This document shows positions 17,987 through 26,591 of a stretch of DNA of 44,039 bases, in pieces. How positions within the stretch are numbered: the first letter of the stretch is position 1; every line of letters starts with the position of its first letter. Position numbers and translations under genes: made by a program. The notes under the pieces were generated by a model, which was not told the origin of the DNA, ran no database searches, and saw only the letters and a program-made list of their open reading frames with translations. Source of the stretch: an uncultured Actinomycetes bacterium (lineage in GTDB: Bacteria; Actinomycetota; Actinomycetes; Nanopelagicales; Nanopelagicaceae). Location: NCBI GenBank assembly GCA_903821145.1, contig CAIJKC010000005.1:1-44039 (forward strand), read 5' to 3'.

Positions 17987-20900
17987 CACTTGAGGATTGC
18001 GTTGAGGACTTCCATAGTCCACGGCAGGATCGAAGTATCCACTACATCCCCATCAGCCTGCCAATTTGGAGCAGCTGAGCGAGCGACCAGGATCGACTGG
18101 GTCGCGCTCTTGATCAGCGATCCCGGATACATGCGAGTCAGGCGTAATTGCAGCGATTCTGGGAGCGTCACAGGGGCTAATTTGAGGAACTTGCCCTGCA
18201 GGACGACCTCAGAAAGCCCTAACTCCTTTGCTCGGACTCGCAGCCTTGCCACATCGATCAAAGTATTAGCAGGCTCTGGCAGCTGCCCAAAGCGATCAAC
18301 AAGCTCTTCAACAATCGCATCAAGATCTGACGCCTGTGCGGCATCAGCCATCCGTCGATAGAGATCTAGTCGCAGCCGCTCAGATGGTAGGTACTCAACA
18401 GGCAGATGAGCAGTAATCGGTAGTTCAACTTTGCACTCTTTCACTCGTGGATTGGCATCAACAAAACCAGTTTTGAAATCCTCAACCGCTTCACCCACCA
18501 TGCGCATATAGAGATCAAATCCAACTTCTGCAATATGGCCAGATTGTTCACCACCAAGGAGATTTCCAGCGCCGCGAATCTCAAGATCCTTGAGTGCTAC
18601 CTGCATCCCAGAACCCAGATCAGTATTGGTGGCGATCGTTGTCAAACGATCATGGGCAATCTCTGTAAGTGGCTTATCTGCCGAGTAAAGGAAGTAGGCA
18701 TAGGCGCGTTCACGGCTTCGACCAACCCGGCCACGTAATTGATGCAACTGTGAGAGACCAAAGATATCGGCACGATCAACAATGAGGGTATTGGCATTTG
18801 GAATATCTATGCCACTTTCAATAATCGTGGTTGAGACCAAGAGATCAAAATCCTTCTCCCAGAATCCAAGGATCACATCTTCGAGTTCGCGCTCCCCCAT
18901 CTGGCCATGAGCGACACGAATGCGTGCTTCCGGCACCAATTTCTTTAATCGTTCGACGACAAAGTCGAGATCATCAACGCGGTTATGAACATAGAAGATC
19001 TGCCCATCACGGAGCAGTTCACGGTGGATCGCAGCGGCGACCTGCTTATCGTCATAGAAACCAACATAGGTAAGGACTGGGTGACGTTCCTCAGGTGGTG
19101 TCGTAATGTTAGACATCTCCCGGATTCCGGTGATCGCCATCTCCAGCGTTCGTGGAATGGGCGTTGCTGACATTGAGAGCACGTCGACATTGGTTCGAGC
19201 CTTCTTCAGCTCCTCTTTGTGCTCAACGCCAAAGCGTTGTTCCTCATCCACGATAATCAGCCCTAAATCCCTGAATTGCACATCTTTTGAGAGCAATCTG
19301 TGGGTGCCGATGACGATATCGATGGAGCCATCAGCAAGGCCCGCGATGATCTCCTTGCCCTCCTTGGCGGTGTTAAACCGAGATAGACCTGCCACCTTTA
19401 CGGGAAAGCCGGTGTAGCGGTTCAAGAAGGTAACAAGGTGCTGTTGAACAAGCAGTGTTGTCGGAACAAGGACTGCGACTTGCTTGCCATCTTGAACGGC
19501 CTTAAAGGCGGCACGGATCGCAATCTCCGTCTTTCCATACCCAACATCGCCACAGACAATGCGATCCATCGGGTGGGATGCCTCCATATCCCGCTTCACT
19601 TCTTCAATCGTTGATAACTGATCTGTCGTCTCAACATAAACAAAGGCATCTTCAAGTTCACGCTGCCATGGCGTATCTGGTGAGAAGGCAAAGCCAGGGG
19701 CAGCCATGCGCGCGGCATAGAGCTGGATCAATTCAGCTGCGATCTGTTTAACAGCTTTTCGAGCCCTCTTCTTAGCATTCTGCCAATCGGCGCCACCAAT
19801 ACGATGAACCGTAGGAGCTTCTCCCCCGACATATCGGGTGACCTGCTCGAGTGAATCAGTTGGAATATAGAGTCGGTCTCCTGGCTGTCCGCGTTTTGAT
19901 GATGCATATTCGATGACCAAATATTCACGCGCGCTCTTACCAACGGTGCGTTGCACCAACTCCACATACCGCCCAACACCATGCTGCTCATGCACAACAT
20001 AGTCACCTGGCTTGAGCTCGATCGGATCAATGGCCTTCTTACGGCGAGATGGCATACGTGCTTGGTCTTTATTGGAGCTGCGTTGCCCAGAAATATCCTT
20101 CTCGGTAATCAATACCGTCTTAGCTGAATCTGCTATGAAACCGTGTTCTATAGGAGAAGCAATGAGGTGAATAACATCGCGAGTCAGTTGTGAGTCGATC
20201 GACTTTTCGATGCGGGTGGGTATATCCGCTTCGATAAAGAGGTTATTGAAGCGTTCGACAATCCCGGGGCCGGCCGCGCTAAAGATCACCAAATAGCCAC
20301 TTTCAAGCCAGCCCTTGAGATCATTTTCGACTGCAACAAGATCATTGCGATAGACCGGCAGAGCGGTGAAATCCGGAGCGCTCTCATCGATATCTGAGGC
20401 GTAGAGATTGAAATACCCCCATCCCAAGCGTGCCCTCTCTGCCCGAGTGGCAAGCTCGGCAAGGGTGAAGTAGCCCCCTGCTTCTAGACCACCAGAGATA
20501 TCGATCGGTGCTTTGCCACCTAACGCTGCATTGGACCATGAGGCATCCAGGAACTCTTTGTTGGTCTCAATCAGATCGATCGCACGTGAAGTGATACGTG
20601 GTTGATCGATGAGAATAATGTGAAACTCTGCTGGCATAAAGCTAATGAGAGATTCCAATTCGGTATTGAGAATACCGATTAAAGACTCCATGCCATCGAC
20701 GCTCATACCTTCAGCGATCTTGCTGCAGATCTCGGTGAGCTGTGGAAACTCTGCTGCCAGATAACGCGCTCTATCTTTCACATCATCGGTGAGGAGTAGT
20801 TCACGGCAAGGGTAGATGGTGAGTTCACCAATCACGGGAGCATACGTTCGCTGATCAGCAACGGTGAAGTAAGCAAGCTCTTCAATCTCATCACCAAAGT

Positions 20901-21456
20901 AATCCACGCGAACTGGGTGTTCCAGATCCGGCGGAAAGAGATCAATGATTCCGCCACGAACGGCAAAATCGCCTCGGCGTTCAACGAGGTCTGTGCGGGT
21001 GTAACCAAGGAAGGAGAGCGAGTTAATCAGCTCTGACATAGATACCGTCTTCTCAACTTCTAAAGTGGGTAGCTTTGCTTCCAAGACGCTGGCAATAATT
21101 GGTTGAATGAGACCTCGAATAGATGTCACGACAACGCGTGGCGGCTTCTTTGAAGCTAGTCGATGTAGCACTTTAAATCTCGCAGCTACCGTATCGTTCT
21201 TAGGACTCAATCGCTCATGCGGCAAGGTCTCCCACGGAGGGAAGAGTTCTATGTGGTCTGCGCCGATATAGGTGGCTAGCTCCTGCGTAAGCTCTTCGGC
21301 ACGGCGAGATGATGGGGTTACCAATAAAAGTGGACGGCTCTGCGAGGTGATTGCTGCGAAGAGCCCTTGGGTCGAGGGGATGCAGATTGTGGACTGGCCC
21401 TGCTGCGAAATCGTTGCAGGCAGTTCAATATGTGAGAAGGCGCGTAACAATGACAT
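17986..21456 (-). CDS. mfd: Transcription-repair coupling factor
   Basis: Mfd removes RNA polymerase stalled at DNA lesions and recruits UvrA. The 1156-residue protein has the full domain set: UvrB-like N-terminus (LLVTPSSRRAEELTQELA, LSFLGYTRTDLVERRGDFA), the polymerase-interacting CarD-like domain (LKPGDYVVHEQHGVGRYVEL), the RecG-like motor with Walker A GDVGYGKTEIAIRAAF, DEEQ box IIVDEEQRFGVEHKE, SATPIPRTL and QLRGRVGRS, and the TRCF C-terminal domain. The start ATG 21456 has GGGAAGA 7 nt upstream. It heads the minus-strand run mfd-lipoprotein-mazG-eno and is divergent from ppc. Confidence 0.97.
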   Translation of the reverse strand: MSLLRAFSHIELPATISQQGQSTICIPSTQGLFAAITSQSRPLLLVTPSSRRAEELTQELATYIGADHIELFPPWETLPHERLSPKNDTVAARFKVLHRLASKKPPRVVVTSIRGLIQPIIASVLEAKLPTLEVEKTVSMSELINSLSFLGYTRTDLVERRGDFAVRGGIIDLFPPDLEHPVRVDYFGDEIEELAYFTVADQRTYAPVIGELTIYPCRELLLTDDVKDRARYLAAEFPQLTEICSKIAEGMSVDGMESLIGILNTELESLISFMPAEFHIILIDQPRITSRAIDLIETNKEFLDASWSNAALGGKAPIDISGGLEAGGYFTLAELATRAERARLGWGYFNLYASDIDESAPDFTALPVYRNDLVAVENDLKGWLESGYLVIFSAAGPGIVERFNNLFIEADIPTRIEKSIDSQLTRDVIHLIASPIEHGFIADSAKTVLITEKDISGQRSSNKDQARMPSRRKKAIDPIELKPGDYVVHEQHGVGRYVELVQRTVGKSAREYLVIEYASSKRGQPGDRLYIPTDSLEQVTRYVGGEAPTVHRIGGADWQNAKKRARKAVKQIAAELIQLYAARMAAPGFAFSPDTPWQRELEDAFVYVETTDQLSTIEEVKRDMEASHPMDRIVCGDVGYGKTEIAIRAAFKAVQDGKQVAVLVPTTLLVQQHLVTFLNRYTGFPVKVAGLSRFNTAKEGKEIIAGLADGSIDIVIGTHRLLSKDVQFRDLGLIIVDEEQRFGVEHKEELKKARTNVDVLSMSATPIPRTLEMAITGIREMSNITTPPEERHPVLTYVGFYDDKQVAAAIHRELLRDGQIFYVHNRVDDLDFVVERLKKLVPEARIRVAHGQMGERELEDVILGFWEKDFDLLVSTTIIESGIDIPNANTLIVDRADIFGLSQLHQLRGRVGRSRERAYAYFLYSADKPLTEIAHDRLTTIATNTDLGSGMQVALKDLEIRGAGNLLGGEQSGHIAEVGFDLYMRMVGEAVEDFKTGFVDANPRVKECKVELPITAHLPVEYLPSERLRLDLYRRMADAAQASDLDAIVEELVDRFGQLPEPANTLIDVARLRVRAKELGLSEVVLQGKFLKLAPVTLPESLQLRLTRMYPGSLIKSATQSILVARSAAPNWQADGDVVDTSILPWTMEVLNAILK

Positions 21457-21524
21457 TAAATCTTCCCGCCCTCTCTCTCGAAACCTCAATCGCTACGCCT
21501 AAAGACGGAGCAGAAAACGCCATT

Positions 21525-21551
21525 ACCCCCCATTCACAAAGAATGGGGGGT
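21525..21551. repeat. Perfect 11-bp inverted repeat between mfd and ppc
   Basis: ACCCCCCATTC and GAATGGGGGGT are exact inverses separated by ACAAA. The element lies 34 bp upstream of the ppc start and about 70 bp upstream of mfd. No T-run follows on the plus strand and only a weak one on the minus strand, so it is not a clear terminator. It would cover the -35 region of a leaderless ppc promoter and is a good operator candidate. Confidence 0.7.
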
Positions 21552-21584
21552 GAGGCACCCTATTAAACCTGTAATGATTAGCCA

Positions 21585-24251
21585 GTGGCAACTGATGATC
21601 TGGAACTGCGCAGTGATGTGCGCCGGCTTGGCGACTTATTGGGCCAAAGCCTGGTTCGCCAAGAGAGCCCAGAATTGCTGGCACTGGTTGAGACAGTCCG
21701 TAAAGCCGTTCGTGAAGGCAATGGAGCCCAGGCCCTGGAAGACCTCACCGATGAAGAAGAGATTCTTCTGGTTCGTGCCTTCAGTACCTATTTCCATTTA
21801 GCAAACGTTGCAGAGCAGGTGCACCGCGCCCGCGAACTCGCAGCTGATCGCCTCACAGGTGGCTCCTGGATCTCACGCGCCGTTGATCGCATTATTGATG
21901 TGCAGAGCGCTACCGAAGAATTCTCTTTCGCCGATGTTCAAGGCTGGGTCAATGATTTTTCCGTTCGGCCAGTATTCACAGCTCACCCAACTGAAGCATC
22001 ACGGAGATCAGTACTGAGCAAACTCGGAACGATCGCGGAACTTCTCGACACACCAGCAACACAGACGCGCGATCGCAGACTTGCTGAGACTGTAGATCTC
22101 TTATGGCAGACAGATGAGCTCCGTCTTGGACGACCAGAGCCACTTGATGAAGCAACAAATGCGCTCTTCTATCTCGATGATCTCTTTGCGAACACCGTTC
22201 CAGAGGTTTTAGATGATCTCGCTCATGAACTAGAACGTATCAACGTTGTTGTTGATCCAACCTCTCGTCCGCTCAGCTTTGGTACCTGGATTGGTGGCGA
22301 CCGTGATGGCAACCCTCACATCACCCCACAAGTCACAAAAGATGCGATCGTTCTTCAAACCGGCCACTTCATTCGAACCATGCTTGGTTCTCTTGATCAG
22401 TTGCGTCAAGCGCTCTCTGTTTCTAGTCGGATCGCCGGAGCAAGTGATGAATTGAAAGCCTCGGTAGAGCGCGATCTCGCACTTCTTCCTGAAATCGAAG
22501 ATCGCTTCCGACGCCAGAATGTTGAAGAGCCATACCGACTCAAAGCGACTGCAATTAGACATCGCTTGATCCTGACCCAGCGTCGTCACTCTGCGGGAGC
22601 GGCTCACACCGCGGGCCGCGATTATGAGGACACTGCCGAACTCCTGGCAGATCTGATGTTGATGCGTACTTCCCTCCTTGCCCACCGTGGTGAACTCATC
22701 GCTACCGGCCTACTAGAACGCGTCATCCGAACCGTTGCCAGCTTTGGCCTCACCCACGCGACGATGGATGTTCGCGAGCACTCCGATGCTCATCACAACG
22801 CGATGTCACAACTCTTTGGAAGTGCCTACGATGACCGCACAGCGCTGATTGCAGCAGAGTTGAAGTCTCCTAATCGTCCAGCCTTCGATCAGTTAGATCC
22901 CCTTGCTCGCAAAACTGTCGATACCTTCGTCGCAATCCGTGAATTGATCGAAAACTTCGGACCAGAGGTAATCGAGACCTACATCATCTCTATGACCAAG
23001 GGTCATGAGGATGTCTTGGCTCCCGTCATCTTGGCCGATATCGCAGGGCTAATTTCATTGACAGGTGAAAAGTTTGCCAAAGTTGGCTTTGCCCCACTTC
23101 TTGAAACTGTCGCAGAACTTCGAGCAGCCGATTCCATTCTTGATGCACTCCTCTCCACTCCTGAGTATCGCGAGCTGGTCCGACTGCGCGGTGACATTCA
23201 AGAGGTAATGCTTGGTTACTCGGATTCAAATAAAGATGCCGGTATCGCGACATCACAATGGGAGATCCATAAGGCCCAGCGCAAACTTCGTGACATTGCC
23301 ATCAAACATGGTGTGACCTTGCGTCTCTTCCATGGTCGTGGTGGCTCCGTTGGCCGCGGCGGCGGGCCAACCTATGACGCCCTCATAGCTCTTCCTTGGG
23401 GCTCTATTGATGGCCAGATCAAGATGACAGAGCAAGGTGAAGTTATCTCTGATAAATACTCACTTCCGGCTCTGGCTCGTGAGAATGTTGAACTCTCTGT
23501 GGCGGCAGCCCTTGAAGCAACTGTTTTAAACCGCGCGCCTCGTCAGAGCTCTGAAGCCCTTGCCCAGTGGAGCAAGACTATGGATCTGATCAGCGAGAGC
23601 TCCTTCAAGCGCTATCGCGCGCTGATCGACCATCCTGATCTTCCTGCTTATTTCTATGCCTCAACTCCCGTTGAGCAACTCGGTGATCTCTTCTTAGGCT
23701 CTCGTCCATCGCGTCGCCCTGATGCTGCTGGCGGCCTTGCAAGTTTGCGTGCGATTCCATGGGTATTTGGTTGGACGCAATCGCGTCAAATCGTTCCAGG
23801 ATGGTTTGGTGTTGGAACAGGACTTAAGGCTGCACGTGAATCTGGCAACGAGGCGACGATGTCGCAGATGCTCAAGGATTGGCACTTCTTCCGCACCTTC
23901 ATCTCCAATGTGGAGATGACACTTGCAAAGACTGACCTTGCTCTCGCCCAACGCTATGTTGATACCTTGGTCGATCCATCTCTTCGCCACTTCCTTGACC
24001 TGATCAAGGAAGAGTATGCACTCACTCAGACTGAGATTCTTTTACTCACTAAGAAGAGTGAATTGCTGGGAGATCAGCCACGTTTGGCTCGCACGCTCGG
24101 GATTCGCGACCAGTACTTGGCACCACTTCACCTCTTGCAGATTCACTTACTCGAGCAAGTCCGCGAGAACCCAGATATCGATCCAACGATCCGACGCGCT
24201 CTGCTACTCACGATCAATGGCGTTGCTGCAGGTCTGAGAAATACGGGTTGA
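21585..24251 (+). CDS. ppc: Phosphoenolpyruvate carboxylase
   Basis: PEP carboxylase fixes bicarbonate onto PEP to make oxaloacetate, the main anaplerotic entry to the TCA cycle. The 888-residue protein has all landmarks: VFTAHPTEASRRSVL with the catalytic His, FGTWIGGDRDGNPHIT, GYSDSNKDAG, the catalytic loop FHGRGGSVGRGGGPT, EQGE and the C-terminal LLTINGVAAGLRNTG. The start is GTG 21585 with no ribosome-binding site and a TAATGA box 7 nt upstream, consistent with a leaderless mRNA. It interrupts the usual pth-mfd adjacency on the opposite strand and converges on pth with a 3-nt gap. Confidence 0.98.
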   Translation: MATDDLELRSDVRRLGDLLGQSLVRQESPELLALVETVRKAVREGNGAQALEDLTDEEEILLVRAFSTYFHLANVAEQVHRARELAADRLTGGSWISRAVDRIIDVQSATEEFSFADVQGWVNDFSVRPVFTAHPTEASRRSVLSKLGTIAELLDTPATQTRDRRLAETVDLLWQTDELRLGRPEPLDEATNALFYLDDLFANTVPEVLDDLAHELERINVVVDPTSRPLSFGTWIGGDRDGNPHITPQVTKDAIVLQTGHFIRTMLGSLDQLRQALSVSSRIAGASDELKASVERDLALLPEIEDRFRRQNVEEPYRLKATAIRHRLILTQRRHSAGAAHTAGRDYEDTAELLADLMLMRTSLLAHRGELIATGLLERVIRTVASFGLTHATMDVREHSDAHHNAMSQLFGSAYDDRTALIAAELKSPNRPAFDQLDPLARKTVDTFVAIRELIENFGPEVIETYIISMTKGHEDVLAPVILADIAGLISLTGEKFAKVGFAPLLETVAELRAADSILDALLSTPEYRELVRLRGDIQEVMLGYSDSNKDAGIATSQWEIHKAQRKLRDIAIKHGVTLRLFHGRGGSVGRGGGPTYDALIALPWGSIDGQIKMTEQGEVISDKYSLPALARENVELSVAAALEATVLNRAPRQSSEALAQWSKTMDLISESSFKRYRALIDHPDLPAYFYASTPVEQLGDLFLGSRPSRRPDAAGGLASLRAIPWVFGWTQSRQIVPGWFGVGTGLKAARESGNEATMSQMLKDWHFFRTFISNVEMTLAKTDLALAQRYVDTLVDPSLRHFLDLIKEEYALTQTEILLLTKKSELLGDQPRLARTLGIRDQYLAPLHLLQIHLLEQVRENPDIDPTIRRALLLTINGVAAGLRNTG

Positions 24252-24254
24252 TTT

Positions 24255-24818
24255 TTACTTATTAAATTCTTGCTGAGCAAAATCCAGGCCCTTTTCAATG
24301 AGCCTTTCTGCAGCGAGTGCCCCGCGAGCAATGAAATCAGGCAGTTCCTTCTTCTCAGGCTGTGAAAATGGCTTTAAGACATAATCTGCGGGGTCTTGAG
24401 GGCCTTGGGGGCGGCCAACTCCCATGCGGATGCGGAAGTAGTCAGGTCCTGCAAAGTGCTTCGTAATATCTTTCAAACCGTTGTGGCCATTATCGCCGCC
24501 AGCAATCTTCACCCGGATAGTGTTGAAGGCGATGTCGAGCTCATCATGTACGACAATGATGTTGCTGCTCGCGACCTTATAGAAATCAGCGAGCGCCTTG
24601 AGAGGCGCACCTGATTCATTCATATAGAGCTTTGATTTAGCCAGTGTGACGGCTACTCCTGCAACGCGAATATCTGCGATATCGCAGCGGGATTTGTGTG
24701 ATGAAAACTTTGAATTGCTGCCAAGGTAATCAATCACCATCTGGCCAACGTTGTGACGAGTGCTTGCATACTGATCGCCGGGGTTTCCTAATCCGAAGAT
24801 TATCCAGCGATCAGCCAT
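24255..24818 (-). CDS. pth: Peptidyl-tRNA hydrolase
   Basis: Pth frees tRNAs from peptidyl-tRNA dropped off the ribosome. At 187 residues it is normal length. IFGLGNPGDQYASTRHNVGQ holds the substrate Asn and catalytic His; LYMNESGAPL, the VVHDELDI segment with the essential Asp, and GGDNGHNGLKDI follow as usual. It lies 19 nt after rplY in the order glmU-prs-rplY-pth, which is conserved in actinobacteria. The start ATG 24818 fits the family N-terminus. Confidence 0.97.
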   Translation of the reverse strand: MADRWIIFGLGNPGDQYASTRHNVGQMVIDYLGSNSKFSSHKSRCDIADIRVAGVAVTLAKSKLYMNESGAPLKALADFYKVASSNIIVVHDELDIAFNTIRVKIAGGDNGHNGLKDITKHFAGPDYFRIRMGVGRPQGPQDPADYVLKPFSQPEKKELPDFIARGALAAERLIEKGLDFAQQEFNK

Positions 24819-24837
24819 GCGAAAGCTTCTTACTTAA

Positions 24838-25443
24838 TTATTCAGCTTTTGGAGCTTCAGCAGGGGCGGCTGCAGCAGGAGCTGCCTCTGCCACTGGCTC
24901 AGCAGCGCTTGAACGCTCTGAGAGGTGAACAACCACAAGTGCTGGGTCAGAGACAAGTGTTGTTCCAGCAGGAAGCACTACATCGCCAGCAGTCTTACTT
25001 GTTCCGGCAGGCATCTCTGTGAGATCCAGGACCAAGAATGCCGGGATAGATGTTGCTTCTGCTTCAATTTCAATAGTGTTGTTCACATGCTCAAGGATTC
25101 CATCCTTGTCGTATGCGCCCTCTGTGTGAACTGGAACTTCAACAGTGACCTTTTCGCCTTTACGAACAACGAGAAGATCAACATGCTCGAAGATTCCAGA
25201 GAGTGGGTTCTTGGAGACTGACTTTGGAAGAACGAGTTCGCTCTTGCCATCAAATGAGACATTGAGAAGAACGTTTGAGGTCTTGAGTGCGACTCCGAGC
25301 TCACGAGCTGGAAGTGAGACGTGCTGTGGCTCTGCGTTGTGGCCATAGATCACTGCTGGAACTAGACCTGCTACACGGTCGCGACGTGATGCACCCTTAC
25401 CAAAGTTGGTGCGCTTGCTCGCGTTGATTGAAATTTCGGCCAC
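24838..25443 (-). CDS. rplY: Ribosomal protein bL25, long Ctc form
   Basis: bL25 binds 5S rRNA in the large subunit. The 201-residue protein is the long CTC/TL5 form: N-terminal L25 domain (KRTNFGKGASRRDRVAGLVPAVIYG, only partly quoted: NFGKGASRRDRVAGLVPAV), then the TL5 beta domain (VTVEVPVHTEGAYDKDGILE) and an Ala/Glu/Pro-rich tail typical of actinobacteria. I start at GTG 25443 because AAGGAG lies 8 nt upstream and the family begins at AEISINASKR; the in-frame start 33 nt earlier lacks a site. It is downstream of prs with a 165-bp gap that should contain its promoter. Confidence 0.96.
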   Translation of the reverse strand: MAEISINASKRTNFGKGASRRDRVAGLVPAVIYGHNAEPQHVSLPARELGVALKTSNVLLNVSFDGKSELVLPKSVSKNPLSGIFEHVDLLVVRKGEKVTVEVPVHTEGAYDKDGILEHVNNTIEIEAEATSIPAFLVLDLTEMPAGTSKTAGDVVLPAGTTLVSDPALVVVHLSERSSAAEPVAEAAPAAAAPAEAPKAE

Positions 25444-25578
25444 TTGAGTTGCTCCTTTATAACGTATGAAATGCACGCCTCAGGAGAGCAACCCGTCGAT
25501 TACGGATAATTACTATCCCTCGCCGTGACGAGCCTGAAGAGTATCCCAGGCGGTCGGGAAAGCCAAAATCAGGCTTCT

Positions 25579-25606
25579 GGGCTGGGTTGGGCTGGGTTGG
25601 GTTGGG
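25579..25606 (+). repeat. G-quadruplex-type repeat just after the prs stop codon
   Basis: Six GGG runs, each separated by two bases (CT or TT), occupy 25579-25606 on the plus strand. The last run ends 2 bp from the prs stop codon on the minus strand. Four runs with 1-7 nt loops satisfy the standard quadruplex rule and six with uniform 2-nt loops exceed it. The prs mRNA carries the C-rich complement. This is unique in the window. Confidence 0.85.
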
Positions 25607-25608
25607 TT

Positions 25609-26589
25609 TTAGCTCAGGCCGTCGAAGAGGCTGGTAACAGAGCCATCCTCGAAGACTTCCCGAATCGCTCGTCCCAAGAGTGGGGCGATCGAGAGGACGG
25701 TGAGGCGATCAAAGCGGGACTCCTCTGGAATTGGCAGAGTATTGGTGACGACTACTTCACTGACGCGACTCGCCTTCAGACGTTCAACCGCCGGGCCTGA
25801 GAGAACAGCATGTGTGGCGGCGACAATGACTTCTGCGGCGCCTTCCTCAAAGAGGGCATCGACAGCCTTGGTAATAGTTCCAGCGGTATCGATCATGTCA
25901 TCAATGACGATGCATGTCTGTCCCTTCACATCACCGACAACTTTGCCAGTCTTGGACTCATTGGGAATGCGAGGATCGCGCATCTTGTGAATAAATGCGA
26001 TCGGGCAACCGCCCATGAGATCTGACCAACGTTCTGCAACACGGACGCGACCTGAGTCTGGTGAAACGATGGTGAGGCGACTGCGATCAACCTTGCGACC
26101 AACGTAATCAGTCAAGAGCGGAAGTGCGAAGAGGTGATCAACGGGGCCATCGAAGAAGCCCTGGATCTGTGAGGTGTGAAGATCAACGACCATCAAGCGA
26201 TCTGCGCCAGCGGTCTTAAAGAGATCTGCCATCAGGCGAGCAGAGATTGGTTCACGTCCGCGATGCTTCTTATCTTGACGGGCATACCCGTAGAACGGTG
26301 CAACAACGGTGATCCGCTTCGCCGATGCGCGCTTAAGGGCATCAACCATGATCAACTGCTCCATAATCTGCTTGTTGACAGGTGCAGCGTGGGATTGAAT
26401 GACGAAGGCATCTGAACCACGGACGCTCTCTTCAAAGCGAACAAAGATTTCACCGTTGGCGAAGTCGTATGCCGATGTTGGCGTAATTGGGATACCGAGC
26501 TCGAGGGCAACTTCATCAGCGAGCTCTGGATAACCGCGACCTGTAAAAATACGTAGGCGCTTCTCAGAGGTGAGACGAAGTTCGCTCAT
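25609..26589 (-). CDS. prs: Ribose-phosphate pyrophosphokinase
   Basis: Prs makes PRPP, the activated ribose for nucleotide, His and Trp synthesis. The 326-residue class I enzyme has the ATP-loop FYGYARQDKKHRGREPIS, the metal/ribose segment VVDLHTSQIQGFFDGPVDHL, the allosteric-flexible region PDSGRVRVAERWSDLMG and the PRPP-binding loop CIVIDDMIDTAGTI. The ATG at 26589 has GGGAG about 6 nt upstream and lies 2 nt after the glmU stop, so the two genes are co-transcribed. A G-tract repeat follows its stop codon. Confidence 0.98.
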   Translation of the reverse strand: MSELRLTSEKRLRIFTGRGYPELADEVALELGIPITPTSAYDFANGEIFVRFEESVRGSDAFVIQSHAAPVNKQIMEQLIMVDALKRASAKRITVVAPFYGYARQDKKHRGREPISARLMADLFKTAGADRLMVVDLHTSQIQGFFDGPVDHLFALPLLTDYVGRKVDRSRLTIVSPDSGRVRVAERWSDLMGGCPIAFIHKMRDPRIPNESKTGKVVGDVKGQTCIVIDDMIDTAGTITKAVDALFEEGAAEVIVAATHAVLSGPAVERLKASRVSEVVVTNTLPIPEESRFDRLTVLSIAPLLGRAIREVFEDGSVTSLFDGLS

Positions 26590-26591
26590 TC

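Noticed and set aside
24252-24254. Terminator between convergent ppc and pth
   Set aside because: The gap is 3 nt and no hairpin with a T-run is visible around it.
25504-25518. GGATA/TATCC hairpin upstream of rplY as terminator of prs
   Set aside because: Only 5 bp and no T-run; more likely part of the rplY promoter region.
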